From Flavisolibacter longurius (GTDB lineage Bacteria; Bacteroidota; Bacteroidia; Chitinophagales; Chitinophagaceae), in NCBI GenBank assembly GCA_013327885.1, contig JABUMY010000020.1:57503-121502 (forward strand): a DNA stretch of 64,000 nt, in the 5' to 3' direction. Position 1 is the stretch's first letter, and each line of letters starts with the position of its first letter. Below the pieces are notes generated by a model. It was not told the DNA's origin. It ran no database searches and saw only the letters and a program-made list of their open reading frames with translations. A program made the position numbers and the translations under genes. Positions 9,010 through 16,895 of this stretch are shown piece by piece.

Positions 9010-9741
9010 ATGCGTGTATTGGCATTGAGTAGTTCCCGTGTTGGCAATGGTGGTTACCTGGCCGCAGCTGTGCCGCTAATCGAAAACTTTTTAGACAATG
9101 CTTCTTTGCAGGTGGCTTTTGTACCGTTTGCAGCGGCGGATGGCGATTATGAAGCCTATGTGGAAAAGGTTCGGGAAGGGCTTGCCGGTCTGCCGTATAC
9201 CATCAACGTAGTGGAACCTGCTAACGGGCAGGAATTGATCAGCAACTGCGATGTGATCATGGTGGGCGGTGGCAATACGTTCAAACTGCTGCACGACATT
9301 TACCACTACAACCTGTTTGACCTTATCCGGCAGCGGGTGCAGGCCGGTGTGCCCTACATTGGCTGGAGTGCGGGTGCTAACCTGACCGGTAAAACCATTT
9401 GCACCACCAACGACATGCCCATCATACAGCCGGCGGGTTTTACGGCCTTTGGCTTTTTCCCCTTCCAGTTGAACCCGCACTATTACAACGTGCAGATAGA
9501 AGGTTTTCATGGTGAAACAAGAGACCAGCGACTGACGGAATTTTGCCTGCTCAATACCGGTGTGCCGGTGGTAGGCCTTCCCGAGGGATCCGCACTACAA
9601 CGGGTTGATGATAACTTGCATTATTGGGGTGAAAGCGAAGCAGTGGTTTTTCTTTCCGATGGCGAAGAGCCGCTCCCGGTAAAAACGGACCTGCCATCCG
9701 GCGCCGATCTGGCTTACTTGCTGAAGGGACTGGAGAGGTGA
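9010..9741 (+). CDS. pepE: Alpha-aspartyl dipeptidase (peptidase E)
   Basis: This 243-residue S51-family peptidase cleaves Asp-Xaa dipeptides in the cytoplasm. The nucleophile Ser120 is in GWSAGAN, Asp135 in TNDMP and His157 in LNPHYY. All three fall at the same numbers as in the enterobacterial enzyme. The MVGGGNTF glycine loop is also present. The length agrees with the family, allowing for about 14 extra C-terminal residues. It is probably monocistronic. The stop codon is immediately followed by, and slightly overlaps, a heptad-phased repeat array. Confidence 0.94.
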   Translation: MRVLALSSSRVGNGGYLAAAVPLIENFLDNASLQVAFVPFAAADGDYEAYVEKVREGLAGLPYTINVVEPANGQELISNCDVIMVGGGNTFKLLHDIYHYNLFDLIRQRVQAGVPYIGWSAGANLTGKTICTTNDMPIIQPAGFTAFGFFPFQLNPHYYNVQIEGFHGETRDQRLTEFCLLNTGVPVVGLPEGSALQRVDDNLHYWGESEAVVFLSDGEEPLPVKTDLPSGADLAYLLKGLER

Positions 9742-9820
9742 GAGGGTAGACGAGAAACGAGAGACGTCAAACGCTAGACCTCAGACGTTAGAAGAGAAAC
9801 GTCAAACGTCGAATCTTAAG
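9740..9820 (+). repeat. Heptad-phased degenerate array, tail RACG
   Basis: About ten consecutive 7-nt units with a variable first three bases and a constant tail, for example AGAAACG, AGAGACG and TCAAACG, run straight on from the pepE stop codon. No hairpin is visible in it. The same unit family recurs at 26197 and 28601. Confidence 0.8.
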
Positions 9821-10299
9821 GCCTGCGTCTTTAAAGACTTTTAGTCAGCCAGACTTTTGGCTGTTCCTGTTGCTCCGCCGCTTTGGCGCGGGGATCAAAT
9901 TGATTTTGATGTAACGTGTATCGGCTTTAGCCGAACCGGTTCGGCTAAAGCCGCTGTTGGGAATAACACGTTTGTTTTCTTTTCCCCGCGCTAAAGCGGC
10001 GGGGCAACTGGAGGGAGCAGTATCACCACCCTTTCAACTGCATTTTTTTAAGGCAAGTGCTTTCACCATCCTTGCGTTTTTACCGTTACAATGGTGATTG
10101 AGGTTTTCTCAAAGCAAAAACAACATTCAATTGTCCAACATCTAATAATTCAAGATCCAACTATCGATTAACCAATAGCCAATAACTTTTTGACTTTTAA
10201 ACCCAGGATTGAACAATGAACAATGAACATTGAACCTCGAACTGCAAACTAGAAACTACAAACCACAAACTTCTAACTTCGAACTTCAAACCTCGCACC
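9742..10299. other. Non-coding interval between pepE and SelW-like gene
   Basis: This 558-bp space separates two convergent genes and holds no credible ORF. It is filled by a heptad array, a 140-bp palindromic element and a second heptad array. Neither gene has a conventional U-tract terminator here. The large palindromes may serve as terminators or as mRNA 3'-end structures. Confidence 0.7.
9869..10008. repeat. 140-bp palindromic REP-like element, full-length copy 1
   Basis: Outer arms at 9869-9894 and 9982-10008 are imperfect inverted repeats (CCGCCGCTTTGGCGCGGGG against CCCCGCGCTAAAGCGGCGG). Between them lies a perfect 32-bp palindrome at 9922-9953 built on CGGCTTTAGCCGAA. A 141-bp copy of the same plan is at 53565-53705. 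It may be a non-autonomous REP element; no RAYT gene is in the window. Confidence 0.75.
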
Positions 10300-10312
10300 T
10301 CAAACCTCCCCA
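10120..10312 (-). repeat. Heptad-phased degenerate array, tail GAAC/AAAC
   Basis: From 10208 to 10310 there are about 14 clear 7-nt units ending in AAC, such as ATTGAAC, AATGAAC and CACAAAC. A looser stretch precedes them. The array overlaps the 3' end and stop codon of the SelW-like gene, which runs on the minus strand, so the TGA stop lies inside the array. Confidence 0.8.
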
Positions 10313-10599
10313 CCTTCCTTCCTATCAGAATGCCCCAGGCTTTTTCCCGGGTTGACCAGGTCTCTCACTTTTTGCTTTATCTCCTTGATCTCTGCAAAGC
10401 CACCATTTGCCTTCCGGTCAAAAACAACATCGCTATCCACCGTTATCGTGTAACGTCCCCTTACTTCCGATGGCCGCAGCGTTACACCGGCAAGGTCTTC
10501 GGAAAACGTAGTTAACAGTTCCTGTGCCATGTAGGCGGCCCGCAGCAGCCAGCCGCATTTGGGACAATATTCAATGGTAACAACCGGCTTTGTTTTCAT
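10300..10599 (-). CDS. SelT/SelW/SelH (Rdx) family thioredoxin-like protein
   Basis: This 99-residue protein starts MKTKPVVTIEYCPKCGW. The CxxC (Cys12, Cys15) sits after the first beta strand, as in the Rdx family, and uses Cys where animal homologues have selenocysteine. The body (SEVRGRYTITVDSDVVFDRKANGGFAEIKEIKQKVRDLV) matches the family beta-beta-alpha end. It is probably a cytosolic thiol-redox protein of unknown partner. The last residues are encoded within a repeat array, so its C-terminus may be a recent extension or replacement. Confidence 0.85.
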   Translation of the reverse strand: MKTKPVVTIEYCPKCGWLLRAAYMAQELLTTFSEDLAGVTLRPSEVRGRYTITVDSDVVFDRKANGGFAEIKEIKQKVRDLVNPGKSLGHSDRKEGGEV

Positions 10600-10835
10600 T
10601 TGCAGATTTGTGTTTTAACGTTAGTGTACTGCTTTTTGCAATCTATCCTTCAAAATTTACATTCCATCAATTTTGGCTATTCGGGGCAGAATTTACGATG
10701 CAGTTTTGATGAACTCCCGTTCAAGGACTGCTTCGGCTACCGCGACCCTGCCATGTGTTTGTTGACCTGCCGGAAATTTCCTTACCCTTTTGAAGGCAGC
10801 GATGGCTCCTGCAACAAACCATTAAAACAATAAAT

Positions 10836-12953
10836 ATGCGCCATTTTTTACCCGCTCTTCTTTTTAACCTGCTGCTTTTTTCTGTAGCCCAGGGGCAGAT
10901 GACAAAACTGTCGTCGAATACCAGCCTGGAAGTGGAAGTCCCGCTAAGCAAAACGAAAACCATCCTCGTGGAGTCGGGTTTCAAAAAACTTTGGGTTACC
11001 GATGCCACCACGGGTGGCACTGTTAAACTATCCGACAACATTATGTACGAGGAAGTGGGCGGTGTATTAAACGGAAAATTCATTTTTGCAGCAACCAATG
11101 CCACGTATGGCTCCGAACTGTGGATCACTGATGGCACACCAGCCGGCACCAGCCTGCTGAAAGATATCGTTCCCGGCCCTGCCGGCTCAGAGCCGAACGA
11201 TGATTTTGTACTGCACAATGGTTACCTGTATTTTTCGGCAAGCACACCGGAACATGGCCGTGAACTTTGGCGTACCAACGGTACAGAGGCTGGCACCACA
11301 GAGGTTGACGACCTGACTGCAGGACCCGCAGGCAGCGGCATTAAAGGCTCGTTTAACCTTTTTTCGGCTGGCGGTTACCTGCTTTTCAACATGACCACTA
11401 CAGCAGAAGGCTATGAACTTTGGCGTACCAATGGCACTGCCGGAGGAACCGCTATGGTCAAGGACATCAATCCCGGAACAGCCAGCTCGGAGATCAGTAC
11501 ATATACGTTATTCAACAACCAGGTGTTTTTTGCTGCTAAAACGGCTGCCAATGGCGTAGAGGTTTGGAAAACAGATGGCACAACCGGCGGCACGCAACTA
11601 GTGAAGGACATCCGCCCCGGTACCCCATCAAGTTTGAACATTTCCATTGGCCTTGGCACCACTAACTTTTTTGCCACGTATGCGCTCAATGGCAAATTGC
11701 TGTTTATGGCCAATGATGGTGTACATGGTGAGGAGATATGGGCAACGGACGGTACGGAAGACGGCACCTTCCTGTTGAAAGATATTAACGAGGAAGCTGC
11801 TGTTTCTTTTATTTTTTTATTTAACGGCGTAAAGGTTGGAAACCGGCTGATATTTACAGCCTACCAAACAGAAAGCGGTTCCGAACTTTGGGAAACAGAT
11901 GGCACAACCGCTGGTACCAAAATCTTCAAAGAAATTTTGCCAGGGATGGACGGTGGCATTCCATCGTTGCTGCCCTATTTAACTTTTACCGGTACCAGTG
12001 TTGAACAAAAGCTTTACCAGGACAAATGGTTCTTTTTTCTGTTTAGCTTACCCGCAGATGGTGGTGTAGAGTTGTGGAAGTCGGACGGAACGGATGCAAG
12101 TACGGTAAAAGTAAAAACGTTGCGCACGGAAGACAGTGATCCCGGTTCTGTATCCTATGTGTACACCACGCAAGGTCTTTATTTCACAATTGATGATGAC
12201 GCCGATCTTGGCAGCGAATTATGGAAAAGCAATGGCACTGATGCAGGTACCAGCCTGGTTGCTGATGTCAACCAGGGTCCAGAGGATAGTGAGCTTTTCT
12301 TTTCTTTTTTCCCGGTAAACGGCTATTACATTTTTACCGCCACCGATGGCGATGATCCGTTCAAATGGGACCTCTATCGCCTCGAAGGCTCGCTGGTACC
12401 CATGCCGGTGAAGCTCGAAAGCTTTACCGTAAGCCTGCAGGCTGCAGATGCAAAGCTTGACTGGGTAACCTCGCTGGAAGAAGGAAGCCGCGATTTTGTG
12501 ATTGAGCGCAGCGATGATGGCAAATCCTACACCGCTATCGGCACTGTGGCAGCGGCCGGCAATTCTTCGCAACGCAATACCTATCGCTTTACCGATGCCG
12601 GGATAGGCAACAGCGGAAAGGCTGTTGTTTACTACCGCCTTCGCAACCGCGATCTTGACGGAAAGGAAACCGTAAGCAAGGTTTTATCGCTCAACCTGAA
12701 ACCAACCGCCGGGCTGCAGGTGCAGTTGCTGGGCAACCCGGTGCAGGGTGACATCCGTCTTTCGCTTAATCGCACAGCAGCGACGGTGTCAATTAAAGTA
12801 CACGACGCTGCCGGCAAGGTGGTTCGCAGCCAGCAGGTAAAATCCGAAAGCGGTACGCTTACCATCTCTGCAGCCGGCCTGGCACCGGGCTCTTACTTCC
12901 TGGTAGCAGAAACCAATGGCGCCAGCAGCGTAGTTAAATTTATCAAGCAATAA
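10836..12953 (+). CDS. T9SS-exported ELWxxDGT-repeat protein
   Basis: This 705-residue protein has a signal peptide (MRHFLPALLFNLLLFSVAQGQ). Residues of about 50-520 hold nine ELWxxDGTxxGT-type repeats spaced about 45-60 residues apart, for example ELWITDGTPAGT, ELWRTNGTEAGT and EIWATDGTEDGT. A domain at about 525-620 begins PMPVKLESFTVS. The final 80 residues form a type A type IX sorting domain (GNPVQGDIRLSL, VKVHDAAGKVV-like, GSYFLVAE, VVKFIKQ). It would be secreted or surface-attached through T9SS. ELWxxDGT proteins are propeller-like and of unknown function. A strong terminator follows. Confidence 0.9.
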   Translation: MRHFLPALLFNLLLFSVAQGQMTKLSSNTSLEVEVPLSKTKTILVESGFKKLWVTDATTGGTVKLSDNIMYEEVGGVLNGKFIFAATNATYGSELWITDGTPAGTSLLKDIVPGPAGSEPNDDFVLHNGYLYFSASTPEHGRELWRTNGTEAGTTEVDDLTAGPAGSGIKGSFNLFSAGGYLLFNMTTTAEGYELWRTNGTAGGTAMVKDINPGTASSEISTYTLFNNQVFFAAKTAANGVEVWKTDGTTGGTQLVKDIRPGTPSSLNISIGLGTTNFFATYALNGKLLFMANDGVHGEEIWATDGTEDGTFLLKDINEEAAVSFIFLFNGVKVGNRLIFTAYQTESGSELWETDGTTAGTKIFKEILPGMDGGIPSLLPYLTFTGTSVEQKLYQDKWFFFLFSLPADGGVELWKSDGTDASTVKVKTLRTEDSDPGSVSYVYTTQGLYFTIDDDADLGSELWKSNGTDAGTSLVADVNQGPEDSELFFSFFPVNGYYIFTATDGDDPFKWDLYRLEGSLVPMPVKLESFTVSLQAADAKLDWVTSLEEGSRDFVIERSDDGKSYTAIGTVAAAGNSSQRNTYRFTDAGIGNSGKAVVYYRLRNRDLDGKETVSKVLSLNLKPTAGLQVQLLGNPVQGDIRLSLNRTAATVSIKVHDAAGKVVRSQQVKSESGTLTISAAGLAPGSYFLVAETNGASSVVKFIKQ

Positions 12954-13290
12954 CTGCGTATTGCAGTAGCAAAAATGTTTCTACATAAAAAGCAGGCTCG
13001 CCATGGCGAGCCTGCTTTTTTTTATAAGTGTAAAAAGAAAAATGCTGACAGTAAGGTCATAAAAACTTGCTGCAACGAAAGGGTGCATTCTTTCATTAAA
13101 GAATTCCTCATTTGTTTTATGGGTACCAGCAATACGAAATAAAAGCATGTCTATCCACCTCCTAAACGGTCCTTCGTCTCGCTGTAAAACAATTTTGCGT
13201 ATGCAAAACATACTATTGCAAACAACTGTATCGAAGCAGAAACAGCCCATTGGATTAGAACCAATATCCTAATATCTCAATATCCCATTA
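12954..13290. other. Non-coding interval
   Basis: This 337-bp gap between convergent genes contains the terminator at 12991 and a short octad-phased tract at its right end. The minus-strand ORF inside it has no family resemblance and overlaps the terminator. I see nothing else. Confidence 0.6.
12991..13023 (+). terminator. Strong rho-independent terminator
   Basis: A perfect 12-bp stem, AGCAGGCTCGCC with its complement around a 2-nt centre, is followed by eight T residues. It ends the ELWxxDGT gene. Confidence 0.95.
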
Positions 13291-13292
13291 TC
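13258..13292 (-). repeat. Short octad tract at gene 3' end
   Basis: Read on the minus strand, three 8-nt units of the form GATATTNN follow the stop codon of the small exported protein gene directly. It looks like an 8-nt variant of the heptad arrays. Confidence 0.55.
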
Positions 13293-13713
13293 ACTCACCG
13301 ATATAGGTTGCAAAGTCCATGACCTTTTGCTGCGCCTTGCGTTTGTCGCCTTCGTTTTTTACCAGGATAAAGCTGTAGGTGGTTGCGGTTTCGGCTACTT
13401 CCGTAAACAGGGTTATGGAAAAATTCAGCCCGCCTTCACAGTCGGACAACATGCGGAAGAGTGTATGTTCCGTTTTAATGCTGTCGATGCTGTAACAGTC
13501 TTGTTTTCTTTCAATCCATTTGGCCACCTTATCGGCTGCGGCAACTAATGCATCTCTTTCGGCCGTGTAAATTGGGAAGGTCCCTTTTAAATAATCCTGC
13601 GTGGTGTACACGTCAACGGATTTGAGCGGCTTTTTCAGGGCTTTGTCAACAACAATAAGAGGGGTTGGCGCACCGCTAAGCAAGAGGGAAAGAGCAACAA
13701 GGAGGAGCTTCAT
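13291..13713 (-). CDS. Hypothetical exported protein
   Basis: This 140-residue protein starts MKLLLVALSLLLSGAPTPL, a short signal peptide. The mature part is mixed alpha/beta with one Cys pair (QDCYSIDS and LSDCEGGLNF) that could form a disulfide, consistent with export. I do not recognise the family. It is transcribed alone, convergent to the ELWxxDGT gene. Confidence 0.65.
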   Translation of the reverse strand: MKLLLVALSLLLSGAPTPLIVVDKALKKPLKSVDVYTTQDYLKGTFPIYTAERDALVAAADKVAKWIERKQDCYSIDSIKTEHTLFRMLSDCEGGLNFSITLFTEVAETATTYSFILVKNEGDKRKAQQKVMDFATYIGE

Positions 13714-14469
13714 GTTGTGATGATTTTGGCGTGAAGGAAAAGTTTGCTGTGTCTTTGTGCGGCTTTCTCCCGGAAAGATAAAATCCGGCTTTGCCCCTCA
13801 CAAGCAGTTTTACACCAATTGGGCCGGTTTAGCATGGAAAACAATGATCAGGAAAATGAGTGGTCTTGTTTCACGGTTGGAGCTGTTTTTATGCGCTTAA
13901 AGTTTGCCTTGTTGTAATTGGAAAAAAGTAAAAAAGCTCCTTCTTTTTGATAAGCGGCAACACTTCTCTGTAAAACAGAACAGGCAGTAGAAACTGCCTG
14001 CGATAATTTTAACTCTAAAACAAAAATGGATCGATGAGAACAAAGATCCGCACATGAGAATACCTGCAAGTTCGGTTGCAACGAAACCTTTCCGCGGATG
14101 ACTTTCCTCAGTCATGCCAATTGCTGTATGAAGTGCGGTTCTCCGGCACTGAACCGGGTAAGCTCATCCTTTTAAACAGCAGGCTCATTCATTTTGCTTG
14201 CAATTATTTGCGGTGTTTTAATGCGGATTTTCTGCATTGCATACTTGTTGTATATCGATCGGGGAAGATAATCGCCCCATCCTTTTGAATGGTCTTGTAA
14301 AGCTCGTCCTGCCGGCCCATTTTGCTTTTGCTGGCTGCCTTCTGTTTGGTTACAAAGGCGGCGCTTACCATTTATCTACAAATACATCCGAACGCATAAT
14401 TCCACTATACGAAGTGCGTCGTGCAGGTTAGATTTGGCTACACACACAAACTACCTGGTTGGGGAGCGT
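13714..14469. other. Non-coding interval before the LytS/LytTR pair
   Basis: This 756-bp space contains only short ORFs without signal peptide, family pattern or consistent codon use. The one structure noted is a small hairpin at 13981-14000 (CAGGCAG with CTGCCTG) without a T run. It is AT-richer than the flanks and may hold the kinase promoter or remnants of a lost gene. Confidence 0.5.
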
Positions 14470-15495
14470 ATGATCAAAGACCAACTTTTCAAACGACTCG
14501 TGATTCCGATTGTTGGTGCGGTGGTTCCTTTTTTGACCGGGATCATTCGCATGCCGGGAGAGAATCTTCCCATCACGCTGCTGGTGGTTTTTTATTTCAT
14601 TGGCGTTACGTTTGCCGCCTGGCACCTCATTGTGAAACTGGTGGCGGACCTGCGCCGATCCAACCTTCTGAAAAACACCGTTTTTTTAAAGCTGGCAGTC
14701 TTGCTGCTCACCGGGAGCCTTGCCGGTGCCGCCGTTTTTTTTACCGCCACCTGGATCTGGCAAAGCCTGTTTTCGCAGGTAGCTGATTCCGGCACGCTGT
14801 GGAATGAAGCCATAGTGGGAGGGGTGTTTGGCCTGGCACTGGTGTTCGTATACGAGATCATTTTTTTAAGCCTGGAAAAGGCCCTGGATTCAAGGGTGCT
14901 GGAGCAGGTAGACAGGGAGCGGCTGGAAGCGGAGATCAGCGTCTTGCGCAGCGAACTGGACCCGCACTTTTTTTTCAACTGCATGAACACCCTTTCGCAC
15001 CTGGTGCGCAACGATGCCGACAAGGCTTACCAGTTTGTGCACAATCTTTCCAGCGTATACAAATACTTTTTGCGCAACAAGGAAAAGCAGTACGTATCGC
15101 TGCAGGATGAGATGGACTTTCTCGACAACTATTATTACCTGTTGCGCATCCGCTTTGATGACAACATCCGGATAGAGAACAAGCTTGACGAAGGCGGCGA
15201 CAGCATCGCCATTCTGCCCTGCACCTTGCAGGTATTGGTTGAAAATGCCATCAAGCATAATTTTTTTTCGGAACGGGAACCGCTAGTGATCTCTATTTTC
15301 CGGAACGGTAAATTCATCAATGTATCCAACCCCGTGCGGCCAAAGCTGCATGCGGCCGAGTCAACACACATCGGGCTGCGGAACCTGAAAGCCCGCTACC
15401 GGATCATTACCAATCAAAATGTGCAGGTGCTGAGCACCGGAAACCGCTTCCTGGTGAAGCTGCCTATTGTTACACCCCAAAATCCAACAACATGA
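14470..15495 (+). CDS. LytS-type sensor histidine kinase
   Basis: I chose the ATG at 14470 (MIKDQLFKRLVIP). The frame opens at a TTG 36 bp earlier, which is less likely. Four hydrophobic segments span about residues 10-150 (membrane domain). The His_kinase (PF06580) domain follows, with the phospho-acceptor His in ELDPHFFFNCMNTLSHLV near residue 170. A HATPase domain carries the N box LVENAIKHNFF and the G box STHIGLRNLKARY. Its stop overlaps the start of the response regulator by 4 bp, so the two form a pair. The signal sensed is unknown. Confidence 0.92.
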   Translation: MIKDQLFKRLVIPIVGAVVPFLTGIIRMPGENLPITLLVVFYFIGVTFAAWHLIVKLVADLRRSNLLKNTVFLKLAVLLLTGSLAGAAVFFTATWIWQSLFSQVADSGTLWNEAIVGGVFGLALVFVYEIIFLSLEKALDSRVLEQVDRERLEAEISVLRSELDPHFFFNCMNTLSHLVRNDADKAYQFVHNLSSVYKYFLRNKEKQYVSLQDEMDFLDNYYYLLRIRFDDNIRIENKLDEGGDSIAILPCTLQVLVENAIKHNFFSEREPLVISIFRNGKFINVSNPVRPKLHAAESTHIGLRNLKARYRIITNQNVQVLSTGNRFLVKLPIVTPQNPTT

Positions 15496-16259
15496 TAAAA
15501 GCAGTGATCATTGAAGACGAGAAAGAAGCTGCCGATTATTTAGGTGCCCTCCTCAAAGAAACGGAACCCGGCATCACCATCGAAGCCGTTTTACCCAGCG
15601 TAGAAAAGGGCATTGCCTACTTCTCCGGCAATGGGAAAGTGGATATTATTTTCAGCGATGTGCAACTGCAGGATGGACTGTCGTTTGCCATTTTCAATAC
15701 CGTAAAGCTCACCGTTCCGATAGTGTTCATCACCGGCTACGACCGCTTTATGATGGATGCGTTTGAGAATAACGGTATCGACTACCTGTTAAAGCCCATT
15801 TGCAAGGACGACCTGCAAAAAGCTTTGGGTAAGTACAAGAGTTTTGCCCAGCATTTTGCAGCCGAAAAGGCTGATGCTTCCTTTAACCAGTTAATGCAGT
15901 ATGTGTCCTCACGCAAGCGGTCGCGGATCCTGGTGCGCAAAGGAATTGAGAACATCACCATGCAGCTTTCGGAGATCGTGCTGTTTTTTACGGAGAATAA
16001 AATAGTGCATGCCATCGACCGCAACGGCCGCAAGTACATGGTGGATAAAAACCTTTCGGACCTGGAAGCGGAACTGGATGACAACATGTTTTTCCGTGCC
16101 AACCGCCAGTACATTTTAAACATCAATTTCATCAAAAGCTTCAAGCCTTACGAACGGGTAAAGCTTTGGGTAGACCTCAATGTTCCCGACATTGACCATT
16201 CCATCATTGTAAGCCAGGAAACTGCGCCTTCGTTTCGTAAATGGCTAGTTGAAGCCTGA
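15492..16259 (+). CDS. LytTR-family response regulator
   Basis: This 255-residue protein has a receiver domain (1-120) with acidic pocket EDE at residues 8-10, phospho-acceptor Asp56 in IIFSDVQLQDG and Lys in LKPI. A LytTR DNA-binding domain (about 150-252) contains RILVRKGIENITMQLSEIVLFFTENKIVHAI and FFRANRQYILNINFI. It is translationally coupled to the upstream kinase (ATGA overlap). A tandem repeat array starts at its stop codon. Target genes are not evident. Confidence 0.95.
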   Translation: MIKAVIIEDEKEAADYLGALLKETEPGITIEAVLPSVEKGIAYFSGNGKVDIIFSDVQLQDGLSFAIFNTVKLTVPIVFITGYDRFMMDAFENNGIDYLLKPICKDDLQKALGKYKSFAQHFAAEKADASFNQLMQYVSSRKRSRILVRKGIENITMQLSEIVLFFTENKIVHAIDRNGRKYMVDKNLSDLEAELDDNMFFRANRQYILNINFIKSFKPYERVKLWVDLNVPDIDHSIIVSQETAPSFRKWLVEA

Positions 16260-16378
16260 GGTAGAGGTAGAGGTTAAGGTTAAGGTTAAGGTTAAGGAGG
16301 AGTTATTGGCTATTGGCTATTGGCTATTGGTTATTGGTTATTGGTTATTGGTTATTGGTTATTGGTTATTGGTTATTG
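16257..16378 (+). repeat. Hexamer-to-heptamer tandem array
   Basis: Immediately after the LytTR stop come two GGTAGA and four GGTTAA hexamers. Then come three GGCTATT and seven perfect GGTTATT heptamers. The period changes from 6 to 7 nt at about 16300. It is the most homogeneous array in the window and a good candidate for length variation by slippage. Confidence 0.9.
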
Positions 16379-16895
16379 AAACCCTATAAGGTAGGGCTGG
16401 ATACAAATCGATTTTTTTCTGCTACTCCGAAGGAGTACCGTGTTTATAGAAAAAGATTTAGAAGAGGTAATTGGCTCCGAAGGAGCCACGTGTTACTGTA
16501 TCCGTTACTTTGTTCTGTACCCAATTCCCACCATGCCCTCAAAAAAACACGGTGGAAAATTGGATTGGAAGAAATGACAAGCTCCTGCTTGCAACAATTG
16601 CCGTCCAACTATGCATAGCATTGCTCAATGCTATGTCATGGCCTATTGAAAACGATCCTTATTAAACCCATTTTGAAATAGCTCACTATCCCACTATCCC
16701 ATCTAATGAGACCACAGTTGTAGAGCAAAGCCCGGACGTTGCTTCCGCTGCATTTGGTTGCACGGCTTCACGCCTTCAATTTCATGCTTTGGGTCAAAAC
16801 CGTCATTCCTCGAAACGCACCTCTCTCATTGCCGACGCCCAAATCCACAACTTGCTTGTCTTACCCATTATCAGTAAACGTTAACCCCAAAATTT
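16260..16895. other. Non-coding interval upstream of susC
   Basis: This 636-bp region holds the tandem array, the two-unit REP-like element and a short ACTATCCC octad tract near 16690. ORFs here are low-complexity translations of repeats. The susC promoter should lie in the last 150 bp; I could not assign a clear -7 box. Confidence 0.55.
16424..16497. repeat. Two-unit REP-like element, CTCCGAAGGAG type
   Basis: Two short palindromes based on CTCCGAAGGAG at 16425 and 16475 are each followed by CGTGTT-type sequence. The same pair with 51-nt spacing occurs at 33050 and 33101. It is non-coding and resembles dispersed Bacteroidota REP units. Confidence 0.7.

Noticed and set aside
10600..10833. 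Small plus-strand ORF before the ELWxxDGT gene
   Set aside because: It has no RBS or family pattern and runs into the next start. It is more likely leader sequence of the downstream gene.
16257..16378. Possible CRISPR array or telomere-like end
   Set aside because: Units are 6-7 nt with no spacers of 25-40 nt, no cas genes are present, and the sequence continues normally on both sides.
16313..16618. ORF translating as repeated WLLVIGY units
   Set aside because: It is only the translation of GGTTATT heptamers in an intergenic array, with no start context or family.
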